From positions 1 through 28,614 of the forward strand of contig JAHYZB010000047.1 of assembly GCA_019424645.1 (NCBI GenBank): 28,614 bases of DNA, in the 5' to 3' direction. Origin of the DNA: Oxalobacter formigenes (GTDB lineage Bacteria > Pseudomonadota > Gammaproteobacteria > Burkholderiales > Burkholderiaceae_D). This document shows, in pieces, positions 1-8,207 of this stretch. Every line of letters begins with the position of its first letter. Position 1 is the first letter of the stretch. The notes beneath the pieces are model-generated. The model made no database searches. It was not told where the DNA came from and saw only the letters and a program-made list of their open reading frames with translations. Position numbers and translations under genes: made by a program.

Positions 1-898
1 CAATAGCCGGAATCAGGGTTGGATGCGGGTTCAGTGTCCAGTTCTTGCAGATCTTGCCTTTCAGGCCAAGCTGTTCCCCGTAGGTCGGCAGGAGCAGCTC
101 AATGGCGGCGGTGTTGAAACCGATGCCGTGGTTTAAGGACTGGACCTGATGTTTGGCGTAAATGCCCTTGATTGCCATCATGGCCATCAGAATATGAACG
201 GGTTTGATCAGGCGTGGGTCGCGGGTGAAGAGTGGTTCGATAAAGAAAGGCTTGTCGGCCACGACGACGAAATCGACCCAGGAACCCGGGATGTCGACGC
301 TCGGGAGGTCTGTCACATCGTCGACCAGTTCGTTGACCTGTGCGATGACGATGCCGTTTTTGAAAGCAGCCGCTTCGACCATTGCCGGGGTGTCTTCCGT
401 GCTGGGGCCGGTATAGAGATTGCCGTTTTTGTCAGCTTTGTAGCCGGCAACCAGCGCGACGTTCGGGATCAGGTCGACGTAGAGCCGGGCATACAGTTCA
501 ATATAAGTATGGATCGCGCCGACTTCCAGCAGTCCGTCTTCCAGCAACTGCGACATGCGCAGGCTTTGCGCGCCGGAATAGGAAAAGTCGATTTTGCGGG
601 CGATTCCCTTTTCAAAGAGGTCGAGATGTTCCGGCAGGCTGACGCTGGGCATGATCATGTGTAAATCATGCAGTTTGTCCGGATTGACTTGTGAGAGCAT
701 GCGGGCCAGAAAATCGGCCTGTTTCTGGTTGTTGCCTTCCAGAACGACCTTCTCGCCGGGTGCGATCAGTTTTTCAAGCATGGCAGGCATATCGGCAGTC
801 GGGAGAACTTTTCCCCTGATGCCGAGTCTGGCTATCCGCTCCTGTTTTTCCTGTCGCCGGGTATCCCACCTCTTCGGCGAAGTTGTTTGCTGCAACAT
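1..898 (-). CDS. mdcA: Malonate decarboxylase alpha subunit (partial, C-terminal part off the left edge)
   Basis: This is the N-terminal 299 codons of the acyl-carrier-protein transferase subunit of biotin-independent malonate decarboxylase. In that complex MdcA moves the ACP (MdcC) between acetyl and malonyl groups so that MdcD/MdcE can decarboxylate the malonyl thioester. I recognised it by translating the minus strand: it starts MLQQTTSPKRWDTRRQEK and contains the family stretches KVVLEGNNQKQADFLARM, LHDLHMIMPSVSLPEHLDLF, GNLYTGPSTEDTP, and near the edge LNHGIGFNTAAIELLLPTYG and LNPHPTLIPAI. Family members are about 550 residues, so roughly half is present. The ATG at 898 is preceded by an AAGGAG ribosome site. 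The rest of the mdc operon should lie to the left. Identity is from remembered family sequence and is strong; membership in a complete operon is inferred. Confidence 0.93.
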   Translation of the reverse strand, partial: MLQQTTSPKRWDTRRQEKQERIARLGIRGKVLPTADMPAMLEKLIAPGEKVVLEGNNQKQADFLARMLSQVNPDKLHDLHMIMPSVSLPEHLDLFEKGIARKIDFSYSGAQSLRMSQLLEDGLLEVGAIHTYIELYARLYVDLIPNVALVAGYKADKNGNLYTGPSTEDTPAMVEAAAFKNGIVIAQVNELVDDVTDLPSVDIPGSWVDFVVVADKPFFIEPLFTRDPRLIKPVHILMAMMAIKGIYAKHQVQSLNHGIGFNTAAIELLLPTYGEQLGLKGKICKNWTLNPHPTLIPAI

Positions 899-934
899 GG
901 ATTGTCTCCTTTTTGATAAGGCTTCGATGTTGCC

Positions 935-963
935 AGCATAGGGATAAAAACGCACCCGATCAA
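935..963 (-). promoter_or_regulatory. Candidate sigma-70 promoter of mdcA
   Basis: On the minus strand TTGATC (958-963) and TATGCT (935-940) are separated by exactly 17 bp and lie about 40-65 bp upstream of the mdcA ATG. Each hexamer matches four of six consensus bases. No other promoter-like pair was noticed closer to the gene. The call rests on sequence resemblance only. Confidence 0.4.
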
Positions 964-1141
964 TTAAGCGCCTCGTTAGATTGTTAGCTTTAAAGTAATG
1001 ATCGGAAAGTCGTGAAAAACGTCAAGGTGTGATTTTATATTTAATAAATAACTTTAGGATAATATAGAAAGTATATGAATTATATGAATAATTTATAAAT
1101 TATAAAATTTAATGTTGTTTTTGAATTGAAATCGAATTTTT

Positions 1142-1627
1142 TCAAAAAAGAGAGGAATTATGTTCTCGGGAATAATGTTCTTCCAGTTCCAGCAATTGCT
1201 GTTTGACAGGAAGGCCTCCTCCGTAACCGACCAGAGAACCGTTTGCCCCGATGACGCGATGGCAAGGGATAACGATGGAAACCGGATTATTGTGGTTCGC
1301 CATGCCAACGGCACGACTGGCTTTCGGATTGCCGATCTGCTTCGCTATCTCACCGTACGAACATGTTTTACCGTAGGGAATGGTTTGAAGAGCCGACCAT
1401 GTTTTCAGCTGGAAAGGTGTCCCTTGCAGTTTCAGGGGAATATCGAAGGTTTTCACTTCTCCGTCGAAATAGTCTGATAGCTGGCGAAACGTTTCCTTGA
1501 TGACAGGCGTTTCTTTTTTGGTGGCTTCACCGACATCAGCCGTGTAACCGATGTAAATGATATTGCCACCCTCTTCCATGACAGTCACGGGGCCGATGGG
1601 AAACGGCACGGTTTTATAGTAACGCAT
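1142..1627 (-). CDS. ogt: Methylated-DNA--[protein]-cysteine S-methyltransferase
   Basis: This is a suicide DNA-repair protein that transfers the alkyl group from O6-alkylguanine (and O4-alkylthymine) to its own cysteine. The 161-residue length is that of a stand-alone Ogt/MGMT, not the two-domain Ada regulator. The active-site motif IPCHRVI is present with the acceptor Cys at residue 122. It is preceded by the winged-helix DNA-binding segment (about residues 84-115, YGKTCSYGEIAKQIGNPKAS and AVGMANHNNP) and followed by the substrate-pocket segment LVGYGGGLPVKQQLLELE. The N-terminal 75 residues form the less conserved RNase-H-like part. The start ATG at 1627 has AAGGA about 7 nt upstream. It stands alone, separated from mdcA by an AT-rich gap of about 240 bp. 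Confidence 0.95.
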   Translation of the reverse strand: MRYYKTVPFPIGPVTVMEEGGNIIYIGYTADVGEATKKETPVIKETFRQLSDYFDGEVKTFDIPLKLQGTPFQLKTWSALQTIPYGKTCSYGEIAKQIGNPKASRAVGMANHNNPVSIVIPCHRVIGANGSLVGYGGGLPVKQQLLELEEHYSREHNSSLF

Positions 1628-2340
1628 AAGGTTTTCCTTACTGGTTAAAGTGCTTTTGCATCATGTCGGAACGATTTGTCGTTCACGTTTCCAATAATAA
1701 CTTAATTCGGCCAAGCAGGAATTTTTACGTCGCCAGCAGGATTTTCAGAATATATCCAAAATTTATAAATAAATGTTAAATGAACGTTTTCGGAATTTAA
1801 AATGCTATTGTTGTAATTTTGTAACTTTATGAAAACTATATGGAATATGGCTTATAAATAAAAGTTATACATTTATCTGTTATTAGGCTTTTATATATTT
1901 TTTTGTCCGGTAACATGTGTCAACAATATTTATATTGCCTGACGGTAATTTTTATGCCGGTTATTCATTCAAGAAAAGGAGTTGTATACAAAAAATGATA
2001 TTGAAAACAGTTCTCAAGGTTTGCTTTCTGCCAGGCCGACTCTCCAGGCTTTGACATTTTCTCAATGCCAGCCACAGGCTGAAAATATCGTCCTGACTTT
2101 GTACGGACAGGTAAAACTCTGGAATGGAATTGCATCACTGGTTTTATACCTATTTTTGGCACGGCAATCAGGCATGTCCATCTAAAACAGTCTCTTAATT
2201 TTAGTTTCTTTCTTTCCCGACAGTATGCATTGATATTTGTATATTGAAGAGGCGTCTATGCGCCAAAAACGAGCGAAATCAAACGATTGGCTCTGTATTT
2301 AATGTTATTTTGGAAAGTTTGCCTTTTGGCAATTGACCAT

Positions 2341-2369
2341 TTCAGTTTGCTTTTAATGTCCTTTATAAT
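2341..2369 (+). promoter_or_regulatory. Candidate promoter of the autotransporter gene
   Basis: A perfect TATAAT -10 hexamer (2364-2369) is preceded, with a 17-bp spacer, by a weak -35 TTCAGT (2341-2346). A better -35, TTGACC near 2333, is spaced too far away. The start codon is about 75 bp downstream. This is a sequence resemblance only. Confidence 0.4.
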
Positions 2370-2410
2370 CAGGTGTTTCATTAAAACTGCAAACGGTCAT
2401 TTCCATCAAT

Positions 2411-2443
2411 AAAGCATAAAAAAAGCATAAAAAAAGGATAAAA
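2411..2443 (+). repeat. Three 11-bp tandem repeats forming the ribosome-binding leader
   Basis: The units 2411-2421 and 2422-2432 are identical (AAAGCATAAAA). The third, 2433-2443, differs at one base (AAAGGATAAAA), and that change creates the AAGGA Shine-Dalgarno sequence for the ATG at 2446. The repeat therefore overlaps the translation initiation region. Slippage could change its copy number and leader length. Confidence 0.85.
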
Positions 2444-2445
2444 AA

Positions 2446-4830
2446 ATGGTCACAAAAAATACCAGCAAAAAGAAAGTTCGAAACCACAATGCAAACAGCG
2501 GCAACCGGTTCACGCCGGTTGCCGCTGCCTGTCTCCTGCTGTGCGCCTTGTCTGCGAACACCGCGTTTGCGGCAGATATTGTTTATTCGGGCAATCCCGG
2601 TGATTTGCAGACGGTGCCAGCGGGCTATGGCGATGTGAGCAACCAGCCCAATGCCGTTTTTCCGGGAACAGGCACTCCATCGGAGAGCAATAATACGGTC
2701 ACAGTCGATGTGGCCTCAGGAGGAACAAATCCGGCCTATGTATTCGGTGGCCTGTCGGCACAATTGAATGCCGTATCGGGTTCCAATCAGGTTGACATCG
2801 TCAAGGCCGTTATATGGAACGACGTCAATGGAGGTTACGCTTATTCGGATGGTACGTCAGGCACTCCGCCCAGTCCGGCCAATGCGATCTTTGCCGAAAC
2901 CGTCAATAACAGGGTCACTATCGGGACAGGTACACAGATAGGCGGTTCGGTATATGGTGGGAATGCCACGGCCATTCATCAGACATACAATACAGGGCCA
3001 GTCAACGTAAATGGCGACAGCAATAAAGTCACATTGACCGGAGTTTCGGTAACGAAAGATGTGTATGGCGCCTATTCTTACGGGAAAGCGGCTGGCTCCG
3101 GTTCAGTCAGTGCCGGTGGCGAGTTCAATGAGGTCGCGATCAACGACAGCACGGTCGGCGGGAATGTGTACGGCACTTCGGCACGGGCTACTCAAAACGG
3201 GACAGGGAATTCAACTGCCAGTGCCAGTGACAGCAAGGTGACGGTTTCCGGCAGTACGGTTAACGGTAGCGTGTATGGGGGCAGTGCATTTGCCGAAGGT
3301 TTTTCTCCGACGGGACTCGTCAACACGACTGCCAGTAACAATATCGTCACGATTTCAAATGCGACGGTAAACGGGGACATTTATGGTGGTTTTGTGGAAG
3401 GATTGTCACCTGTTGACAATACCGTAACCAATAATGCAACCGGCAATATTGTCAACATTTCAGGAAATTCCACGTTCAGTACGAATACATCGATTTATGG
3501 CGGCTTTGCTGACACGAATGTGTCCGGAACCGTTCCCACAGGAACCAGTGTTTTTACCGGAAATACCCTGAATGTGGCCACTTCCGGAATCAGTGTCAAA
3601 AAGGTCGGTAATTTTGAAAATTACAATTTCATGTTGCCCTCTTCCACCACGAACGGCACTGTCATGATCCAGACGTCAGAAGGCGCCGATGTCACCGGTT
3701 CCAAAGTTGCCGTGACGTCGGTTGCACCGGGGGTGGCGTTCGCATCGGGTGACAAGGTTTATCTGTTGAAGACGGCCGGGCTGACCGGAAGTGCCACCTT
3801 GACGGATGCATCGAACGTGTCGCAGGGATATTCCCTGAATTACGATCTGACGCTGGGACAGGACGCCAACGACATTTACGCCACGGTAACCGGTGCAAGC
3901 GTCAATCCGAAGACCAAGTCGTTCCTCGAAGGCCGGCTGGCGGGTCTGGCACTCGTGACACAGGGAGCTGATATTGTCGCCAATCAGGGGATGTCGTCCG
4001 CCATTGCTGCGGCTGAGCAGCAGGAAGGGAAATTGACCGTATTCGGTACGGTTTCGGGAGCGACCAGCCGGTACAAGACCGGTTCGCATATTGATCTGGA
4101 CGGATTCGGACTGATGGCTGGTGTCTCGAAGAAACAGGACAATCTGGCCGGAGCGGTCTTTGTCGAGGGTGGCTGGGGCAGTTACGACAGCCACAATAAT
4201 TTTGCGAACGGTTCCGTCAAGGGTGACGGTGATACCCACTATTACGGTATTGGCGTACTTGGCCGTTACAGCCTGAAAAACGGCATGTATTTCGACGGAT
4301 CGGCCAGGGTCGGCAAAACCAGTACGGATTATACCGGCAAGAATTATCTTGACGCGGCTGGCAATCAGGCACACTACAAGAGCAAGGTCACTTACGTCAG
4401 TGCGCATGCCGGAGTCGGTTATCTGGCGCCGATCAATCAGCTCACCGATCTGGATGTCTCGGCCAAATACCTGTGGAGCCGTCAGGGTAGCGATTCGGTA
4501 AACGTCGGCAGTGATCCGGTTCATTTCGATGCCGAAAATTCCCAGCGTCTGCGAGGTATGGCAAAAGTCTTGCGCAAAATGACGCCTGAGCTGACCTTGA
4601 CGGGTGGCCTCGGTTACGAATACGAGTTCGACGGCAAGGCAAAGGGAACCCTGTATCACATGTACAGTATCGATTCCCCGAGCCTGAAAGGCGGTAGCGG
4701 TATCGGTGAAATCGGTCTGGAATACAAGCCGCAAAACAACCAGCGCCTGAGTCTGGAAGCGAAACTGGCCGGATATGTCGGCCAGCGTGAAGGGGTCAGC
4801 GGCCTTTTCCGTCTCAATTATGCGTTCTAA
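2446..4830 (+). CDS. Autotransporter with repeat-built passenger domain (type V secretion)
   Basis: This is a 794-residue surface or secreted protein. It has a long N-terminal signal peptide with a basic leader (KKKVR) and a hydrophobic core PVAAACLLLCALSANTAFA, with likely cleavage near residue 42. The passenger (about 43-480) is Asn/Gly/Thr/Ser-rich. Between about 85 and 357 it is built from repeated strand units of the type NxVTISxxTVNGxxYGG, consistent with a beta-helix. A linker helix near 490-525 leads into the C-terminal beta-barrel (about 525-794), which ends in alternating aromatic strands and a terminal Phe (LFRLNYAF), the typical outer-membrane insertion signature. No protease triad motif was recognised, so adhesion or surface coating is more likely than proteolysis. 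The start is fixed by AAGGA seven nt upstream. It is monocistronic, with a strong terminator immediately after the stop. Confidence 0.88.
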   Translation: MVTKNTSKKKVRNHNANSGNRFTPVAAACLLLCALSANTAFAADIVYSGNPGDLQTVPAGYGDVSNQPNAVFPGTGTPSESNNTVTVDVASGGTNPAYVFGGLSAQLNAVSGSNQVDIVKAVIWNDVNGGYAYSDGTSGTPPSPANAIFAETVNNRVTIGTGTQIGGSVYGGNATAIHQTYNTGPVNVNGDSNKVTLTGVSVTKDVYGAYSYGKAAGSGSVSAGGEFNEVAINDSTVGGNVYGTSARATQNGTGNSTASASDSKVTVSGSTVNGSVYGGSAFAEGFSPTGLVNTTASNNIVTISNATVNGDIYGGFVEGLSPVDNTVTNNATGNIVNISGNSTFSTNTSIYGGFADTNVSGTVPTGTSVFTGNTLNVATSGISVKKVGNFENYNFMLPSSTTNGTVMIQTSEGADVTGSKVAVTSVAPGVAFASGDKVYLLKTAGLTGSATLTDASNVSQGYSLNYDLTLGQDANDIYATVTGASVNPKTKSFLEGRLAGLALVTQGADIVANQGMSSAIAAAEQQEGKLTVFGTVSGATSRYKTGSHIDLDGFGLMAGVSKKQDNLAGAVFVEGGWGSYDSHNNFANGSVKGDGDTHYYGIGVLGRYSLKNGMYFDGSARVGKTSTDYTGKNYLDAAGNQAHYKSKVTYVSAHAGVGYLAPINQLTDLDVSAKYLWSRQGSDSVNVGSDPVHFDAENSQRLRGMAKVLRKMTPELTLTGGLGYEYEFDGKAKGTLYHMYSIDSPSLKGGSGIGEIGLEYKPQNNQRLSLEAKLAGYVGQREGVSGLFRLNYAF

Positions 4831-4846
4831 CTGAAAAGGAGACAGT

Positions 4847-4877
4847 AAAGGGCAACCGTTTGGTTGCCCTTTATTTT
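4847..4877 (+). terminator. Rho-independent terminator of the autotransporter gene
   Basis: A perfect 11-bp stem (4847-4857 with 4862-4872, arms AAAGGGCAACC/GGTTGCCCTTT) closes a GTTT loop and is followed by a T-rich tail ATTTTAT. It begins 16 bp after the stop codon. Confidence 0.92.
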
Positions 4878-4913
4878 ATGATAACGGCTGACAGGCCCAC
4901 AAAGGAATAGACA

Positions 4914-5435
4914 ATGATCATCCGAGAAGAAAAACCGGACGATAACGAAGCCGTCCATCAAGTCGTCAAAGATGCTTTCGAAAATGCCGAACATACCGAT
5001 CACGACGAGCACCATCTCGTTGATCGACTCAGAAAAAGTGATGCATTCATTCCCGAATTGTCGCTGGTGGCGGAAGAAAACGGCAAAATCGTCGGCCATA
5101 TCCTGTTGACGAAACTGAAGGTCGGCGAAACCGTCCAGCTGGCGTTGGCACCGCTGTCCGTCCTGCCGGAATGCCAGAAACAGGGAATCGGCGGCAAACT
5201 GATTCTGGCGGCTCATGCAAAAGCGAAAGAAATGGGATATGAATACGCGATCCTGCTCGGACATGCCACCTACTATCCCCGCTTCGGCTACTTTCCGGCC
5301 AGCCGTATCGATGTGAAAGCGCCCTTTGACGTGCCGGACGAACTGTTCATGGCGTTCAATCTGCAGGGAAAAAACACGGTTTTGAATGCTGTGGTGGAAT
5401 ATCCGCAAGCGTTTTTTGACGGGCCCGGTGCCTGA
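4914..5435 (+). CDS. GNAT-family N-acetyltransferase (YhbS-like)
   Basis: A 173-residue single-domain acetyl-CoA-dependent N-acetyltransferase. It starts MIIREEKPDDNEAVHQVV, the usual beta1-alpha1 opening. The acetyl-CoA pyrophosphate-binding motif A is PLSVLPECQKQGIGGKLI (about residues 82-99, with Q-x-x-G-x-G). It is followed by the YhbS-type segment ILLGHATYYPRFGYFPAS, near residues 120-137. The substrate is unknown: YhbS-like proteins are a broad group and the sequence gives no specific acceptor. The start ATG follows AAGGA by about 7 nt. It lies between the autotransporter terminator and a convergent gene, so it is probably transcribed alone. Confidence 0.85.
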   Translation: MIIREEKPDDNEAVHQVVKDAFENAEHTDHDEHHLVDRLRKSDAFIPELSLVAEENGKIVGHILLTKLKVGETVQLALAPLSVLPECQKQGIGGKLILAAHAKAKEMGYEYAILLGHATYYPRFGYFPASRIDVKAPFDVPDELFMAFNLQGKNTVLNAVVEYPQAFFDGPGA

Positions 5436-5574
5436 AATATTTTCCTGATAAGAGAGTACCCCTTTCCGTGCTGATCCGGGGGGATTGCAACCTATTCAGG
5501 ACGGATGCATCGAAGGAATGTTTCCGGATCGTGGCTACTATGGATACAGGCAGGAATTCGTCTGGCCGGTATCC

Positions 5575-6486
5575 TTACAGCTTATCGACGTCCACCCCGA
5601 AAAAGCGCAAGCGGCGGTCGATATCCGGGTGGGTTTCCCCGGTTATCTTGCGTCTTTGCCGGGCTTTTTCCGCCCACATTTTGGCAGCCTCGCTATCCAT
5701 CGGCTGGTTTAACAATCCATTGGCGTGAACGATAACCAGTTCATCCATGGCAAGGGCGCTGCCGTTGGCTGCCGCTTTTTCGAGCCAGTAAAGAGACCGT
5801 TCGGGCGAATATTTGATGCCTCGTCCCTGTTCATAGGCGCGCCCCAAAAGATATTGCGCGTAAGGATCGCCTTTTTCAGCGCCCATGATGTAATACTGGA
5901 CGGCGCGGTTCTTGTTCTTTTTGACGCCGTAAGCTTTGGCATAAAAAATGCCGATATCGGCATAAGAGCTCACATCACCATGTTCAGCAGCCAGACGGTA
6001 CCATCGAAGCGCTTCAGGAAGATCCTGTTTGATACCTTTTCCGGTAGCGGTGAAATAACCCATTTTCGATTCGGCATCTGGATATCCCTGTTCAGCTGCC
6101 TTTCGAAACCATTTGATGGCTTCGCTCAGGTTTTTATCTACACCTTCACCTTTTTGATAACATAATCCAAGATTGAACTGGGCAACCTTGAAACCCATCT
6201 CTGCCGCTTTTTGATACCATCTGGCACTCGTCTGCAGATTTTTTTCAACTCCAAGGCCATTGTTATACATATGGCCTATATGATTTAAAACATCCGGGTT
6301 CTTTTGGGCGTCCGGTTTCATGAAATATGCCATGGCCTGCCTGTATTTTCCTGCCTCAAACAGACGCAAACCTTCCCTTGCATTATCTGCAAAAACGGAA
6401 GAACTGAAGAGAAGAAATAAAACAATCCAGAGAAACTTGGAAGCAGGTTTCATTAGAAATAACAGGTATGGACAAGGCTGGTTCAT
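5575..6486 (-). CDS. Exported Sel1-repeat (TPR-like) protein
   Basis: About 303 residues from the chosen start: a secretion signal followed by six Sel1-like repeats of about 36 residues. Examples are IGHMYNNGLGVEKNLQTSAR, LGLCYQKGEGVDKNLSEAIK and LGRAYEQGRGIKYSPERSLY; the last repeat is degenerate. Such alpha-solenoids serve as protein-binding scaffolds. Three in-frame ATGs occur (6501, 6486, 6453). The one at 6486 has GAGG nine nt upstream. The one at 6453 would give the cleanest signal peptide (MKPASKFLWIVLFLLFSSSV, then FA|DN). Either way the mature protein is probably periplasmic. It starts only about 50 bp after the stop of the repeat protein upstream on the same strand, so the two are likely co-transcribed. 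The partner is unknown. Confidence 0.85.
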   Translation of the reverse strand: MNQPCPYLLFLMKPASKFLWIVLFLLFSSSVFADNAREGLRLFEAGKYRQAMAYFMKPDAQKNPDVLNHIGHMYNNGLGVEKNLQTSARWYQKAAEMGFKVAQFNLGLCYQKGEGVDKNLSEAIKWFRKAAEQGYPDAESKMGYFTATGKGIKQDLPEALRWYRLAAEHGDVSSYADIGIFYAKAYGVKKNKNRAVQYYIMGAEKGDPYAQYLLGRAYEQGRGIKYSPERSLYWLEKAAANGSALAMDELVIVHANGLLNQPMDSEAAKMWAEKARQRRKITGETHPDIDRRLRFFGVDVDKL

Positions 6487-6535
6487 TATGAACAGCCTCA
6501 TCCATATCAGTCAAGTGAAGTAAAACAAATGATAC

Positions 6536-8140
6536 TTATTTTGTTTTCTTAATATTATTTTTATCAACCAGACCATCAACTACCTTCTTGCGCCCATCAT
6601 CCTGAGCCTTGTGGACAGCAGCGCCGACAACCATCGACTGGACATAATCCTTCAGCTCTTTGGCACTTTGAAAGACTCCTGAATCCCTGAAAGGAAGAAG
6701 CGCTGCGCTCAACAGCCCGAGAGGAATGCCATACATGACCGATTCAGCCGCATGGCCATCGCCGGTTTTCTCCCTGAAATCAGCGTAGAACCTGGAAGAC
6801 AAAACGGCCGAGGACACTCCGAATAATTGCGCAAACGTATTCAAATGTGCAGCTACATAATAAGCCGGCAGTTTCACCGTCCGGTTTCCCAGTTCCTGAT
6901 AAAGGTATTGAGTCACGTTTTCCATGGTTTTTTCAGTGTCGCCTTCGACAAGGATTCTGTCCGTACTCAATCGCCCCATATTTTGGCGTTCTTTCAGATG
7001 CCGATCCAGAATTCCCTGAACACGTCTCAAAGAGGTATCGTCCCCGCCAACGAGATTGTAAAGATGCTCGCCCGCAAGGGATATGCCGGAATAAAACAGG
7101 ATTTGCAAGTCTTTCATTCCCTGCTGTACGCCTTTTGACGTGAAATCCAGTGGCATTTCACGGAGCTTGTCATCCTCCCAGTTTCCCCAGTAACTCATAT
7201 TCGGGTGGCCGATGACTTGCCTGCCATGGCCGGTGACGGCACTGTCCAGTCCGAAATTTTTCGATACATCACCTATGGCGGGGTCATAGCTTTGATCCTG
7301 ATGTCCGATTGGTGCACGGCCATAGCCGGAAACCGCGCTCGTATCGCCCAGATTGTCCGTTATATTTCGGGCAGCGGCATCTGTGGCACTTTTATAGCTC
7401 AGATCAGAATGACCGGCCGGTGCTCTGCCATAACCGGAAACGGCACTTTTGTTTCCGAGATTCTCCGTAATGTTATTTGCCAGGGCATCGGTGGCACTTT
7501 TATAACTCTGGTCAATCATCCCGACCGGAGAACGGCCATAACCGGAAACGGCGCTTTCATTGCCCAAAGCTTTCATGATCGCTTCACCGAAATGTCGGAA
7601 TACCGGCATCATGCTTTCATCCTGCGGGACATTGACTTCTGCAGTTTTCGCAAAGGCGGAAGGCTGTGGCTCAGCTGGTTTTTCCTGTGGAATGTCACTG
7701 TCGAACCGGAAAGCCTTCCGGTTGGAAACGTCCTGTTGCCGTTCTTGCCTCAGTTTTTTCAAACCATCAAGTGTTTCGTTGACGTCGTCGGAGTTTTCGG
7801 CCCGCTCTTTTGCGCGGGCAGACAGGATACGCTGCCGTTCCTCTTCTGTGACAGGATGGCCTGTCCAGTCGTAGACGGGTTCATTATCCGGTGTTTTGGA
7901 TGTGTCCGGTACAGCATCGGATTGGGGTGTCTGTGCGAACGTGTTTGCCTGTTTCCGAACCTTCGGGCTGGCCTGTTGAGCCGGAGCGGTTTTTTGCTGT
8001 TGTTCGATCTTTTTCTGCTGCTCATCCATCCATCCGGTTTTTTCCACGGGATTGTCGCTGGCGGCAGTCATGTCGCCGATCGTTTCGCCCCATTTTCTGG
8101 CTTTGTTGAACAAATATTTTCCTGTGTCGAACCAGTCCAT
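6536..8140 (-). CDS. Unrecognised 534-residue protein with four tandem SAVSGYGR repeats
   Basis: I do not recognise this protein family. Residues 1-190 are polar, Gln/Lys/Pro-rich and probably largely disordered (for example EQQQKTAPAQQASPKVRKQA). Residues 192-320 hold tandem repeats of 36, 36, 32 and about 25 residues with the core SAVSGYGRxPxGHxDxSYxSATD. Residues 330-534 look globular and helical, with moderately hydrophobic stretches near 345-364 and 465-485, but there is no clear transmembrane helix or signal peptide. The ATG at 8140 has AAGGA eight nt upstream, which supports this strand over a long antisense frame. A Sel1 protein follows on the same strand. The layout of disordered N-terminus, repeats and helical C-terminus is compatible with a secreted effector or a phage-derived structural protein; neither is shown. 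Confidence 0.72.
   Translation of the reverse strand: MDWFDTGKYLFNKARKWGETIGDMTAASDNPVEKTGWMDEQQKKIEQQQKTAPAQQASPKVRKQANTFAQTPQSDAVPDTSKTPDNEPVYDWTGHPVTEEERQRILSARAKERAENSDDVNETLDGLKKLRQERQQDVSNRKAFRFDSDIPQEKPAEPQPSAFAKTAEVNVPQDESMMPVFRHFGEAIMKALGNESAVSGYGRSPVGMIDQSYKSATDALANNITENLGNKSAVSGYGRAPAGHSDLSYKSATDAAARNITDNLGDTSAVSGYGRAPIGHQDQSYDPAIGDVSKNFGLDSAVTGHGRQVIGHPNMSYWGNWEDDKLREMPLDFTSKGVQQGMKDLQILFYSGISLAGEHLYNLVGGDDTSLRRVQGILDRHLKERQNMGRLSTDRILVEGDTEKTMENVTQYLYQELGNRTVKLPAYYVAAHLNTFAQLFGVSSAVLSSRFYADFREKTGDGHAAESVMYGIPLGLLSAALLPFRDSGVFQSAKELKDYVQSMVVGAAVHKAQDDGRKKVVDGLVDKNNIKKTK
7181..7567 (-). repeat. Coding tandem repeat (four units of about 75-108 bp)
   Basis: Four in-frame units encode residues 192-227, 228-263, 264-295 and 296-320 of the unrecognised protein. 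Units 1 and 2 are the most alike. Unit 3 lacks four residues and unit 4 is truncated after the SYWGN segment, so the repeat decays toward the C-terminus. Units are diverged in DNA, which argues for selection on the protein and against recent slippage. Confidence 0.88.
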
Positions 8141-8163
8141 ATCTGTTTCCTTTCAAAATAAAA

Positions 8164-8195
8164 ATGCCTTCCGGACTTGTGATTCGGGAAGGCAT
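8164..8195 (-). terminator. Hairpin 3 of three, directly before the repeat-protein gene
   Basis: Arms 8164-8172 and 8187-8195 (ATGCCTTCC/GGAAGGCAT) pair perfectly around a 14-nt loop and are followed on the minus strand by TTTTTATTTT. That T-rich tract runs straight into the ribosome site of the gene starting at 8140, leaving no room for a promoter in between. Confidence 0.75.
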
Positions 8196-8207
8196 GGGAT
8201 ACAAAAA

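Larger units (their letters stand above)
1628..2445. other. AT-rich intergenic region between ogt and the autotransporter
   Basis: About 800 bp, clearly richer in A+T than its neighbours, lie between two divergently read genes. I see no RNA gene or convincing coding region. Short frames near 1965-2185 on both strands have no ribosome site and no recognisable protein. The 3' end carries the promoter and leader repeat listed separately. Long AT-rich upstream regions of surface-protein genes are often bound by H-NS-like proteins, but that is a guess here. Confidence 0.6.

Noticed and set aside
1965..2185. Small frames on both strands in the AT-rich gap before the autotransporter
   Set aside because: No ribosome site, no recognisable protein, composition as expected by chance.
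3676..4734. 352-residue open frame antisense to the autotransporter
   Set aside because: No ribosome site and no family resemblance; it lies wholly within a gene with a signal peptide, barrel signature and terminator on the other strand.
5436..5574. Possible gene remnant between the acetyltransferase and the Sel1 gene (frame containing FPDRGYYGYRQEFVWP)
   Set aside because: Short, no recognised homologue and it runs into the antisense of the Sel1 gene; not enough to call a pseudogene.
7181..7567. CRISPR-like array
   Set aside because: The repeat is in-frame coding, with unit lengths of 75-108 bp and diverged copies and no unique spacers.
7205..8161. 318-residue frame antisense to the SAVSGYGR repeat protein
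   Set aside because: Its apparent repeats are only the mirror of the repeats on the minus strand. The minus frame has AAGGA before its ATG and a more natural composition.
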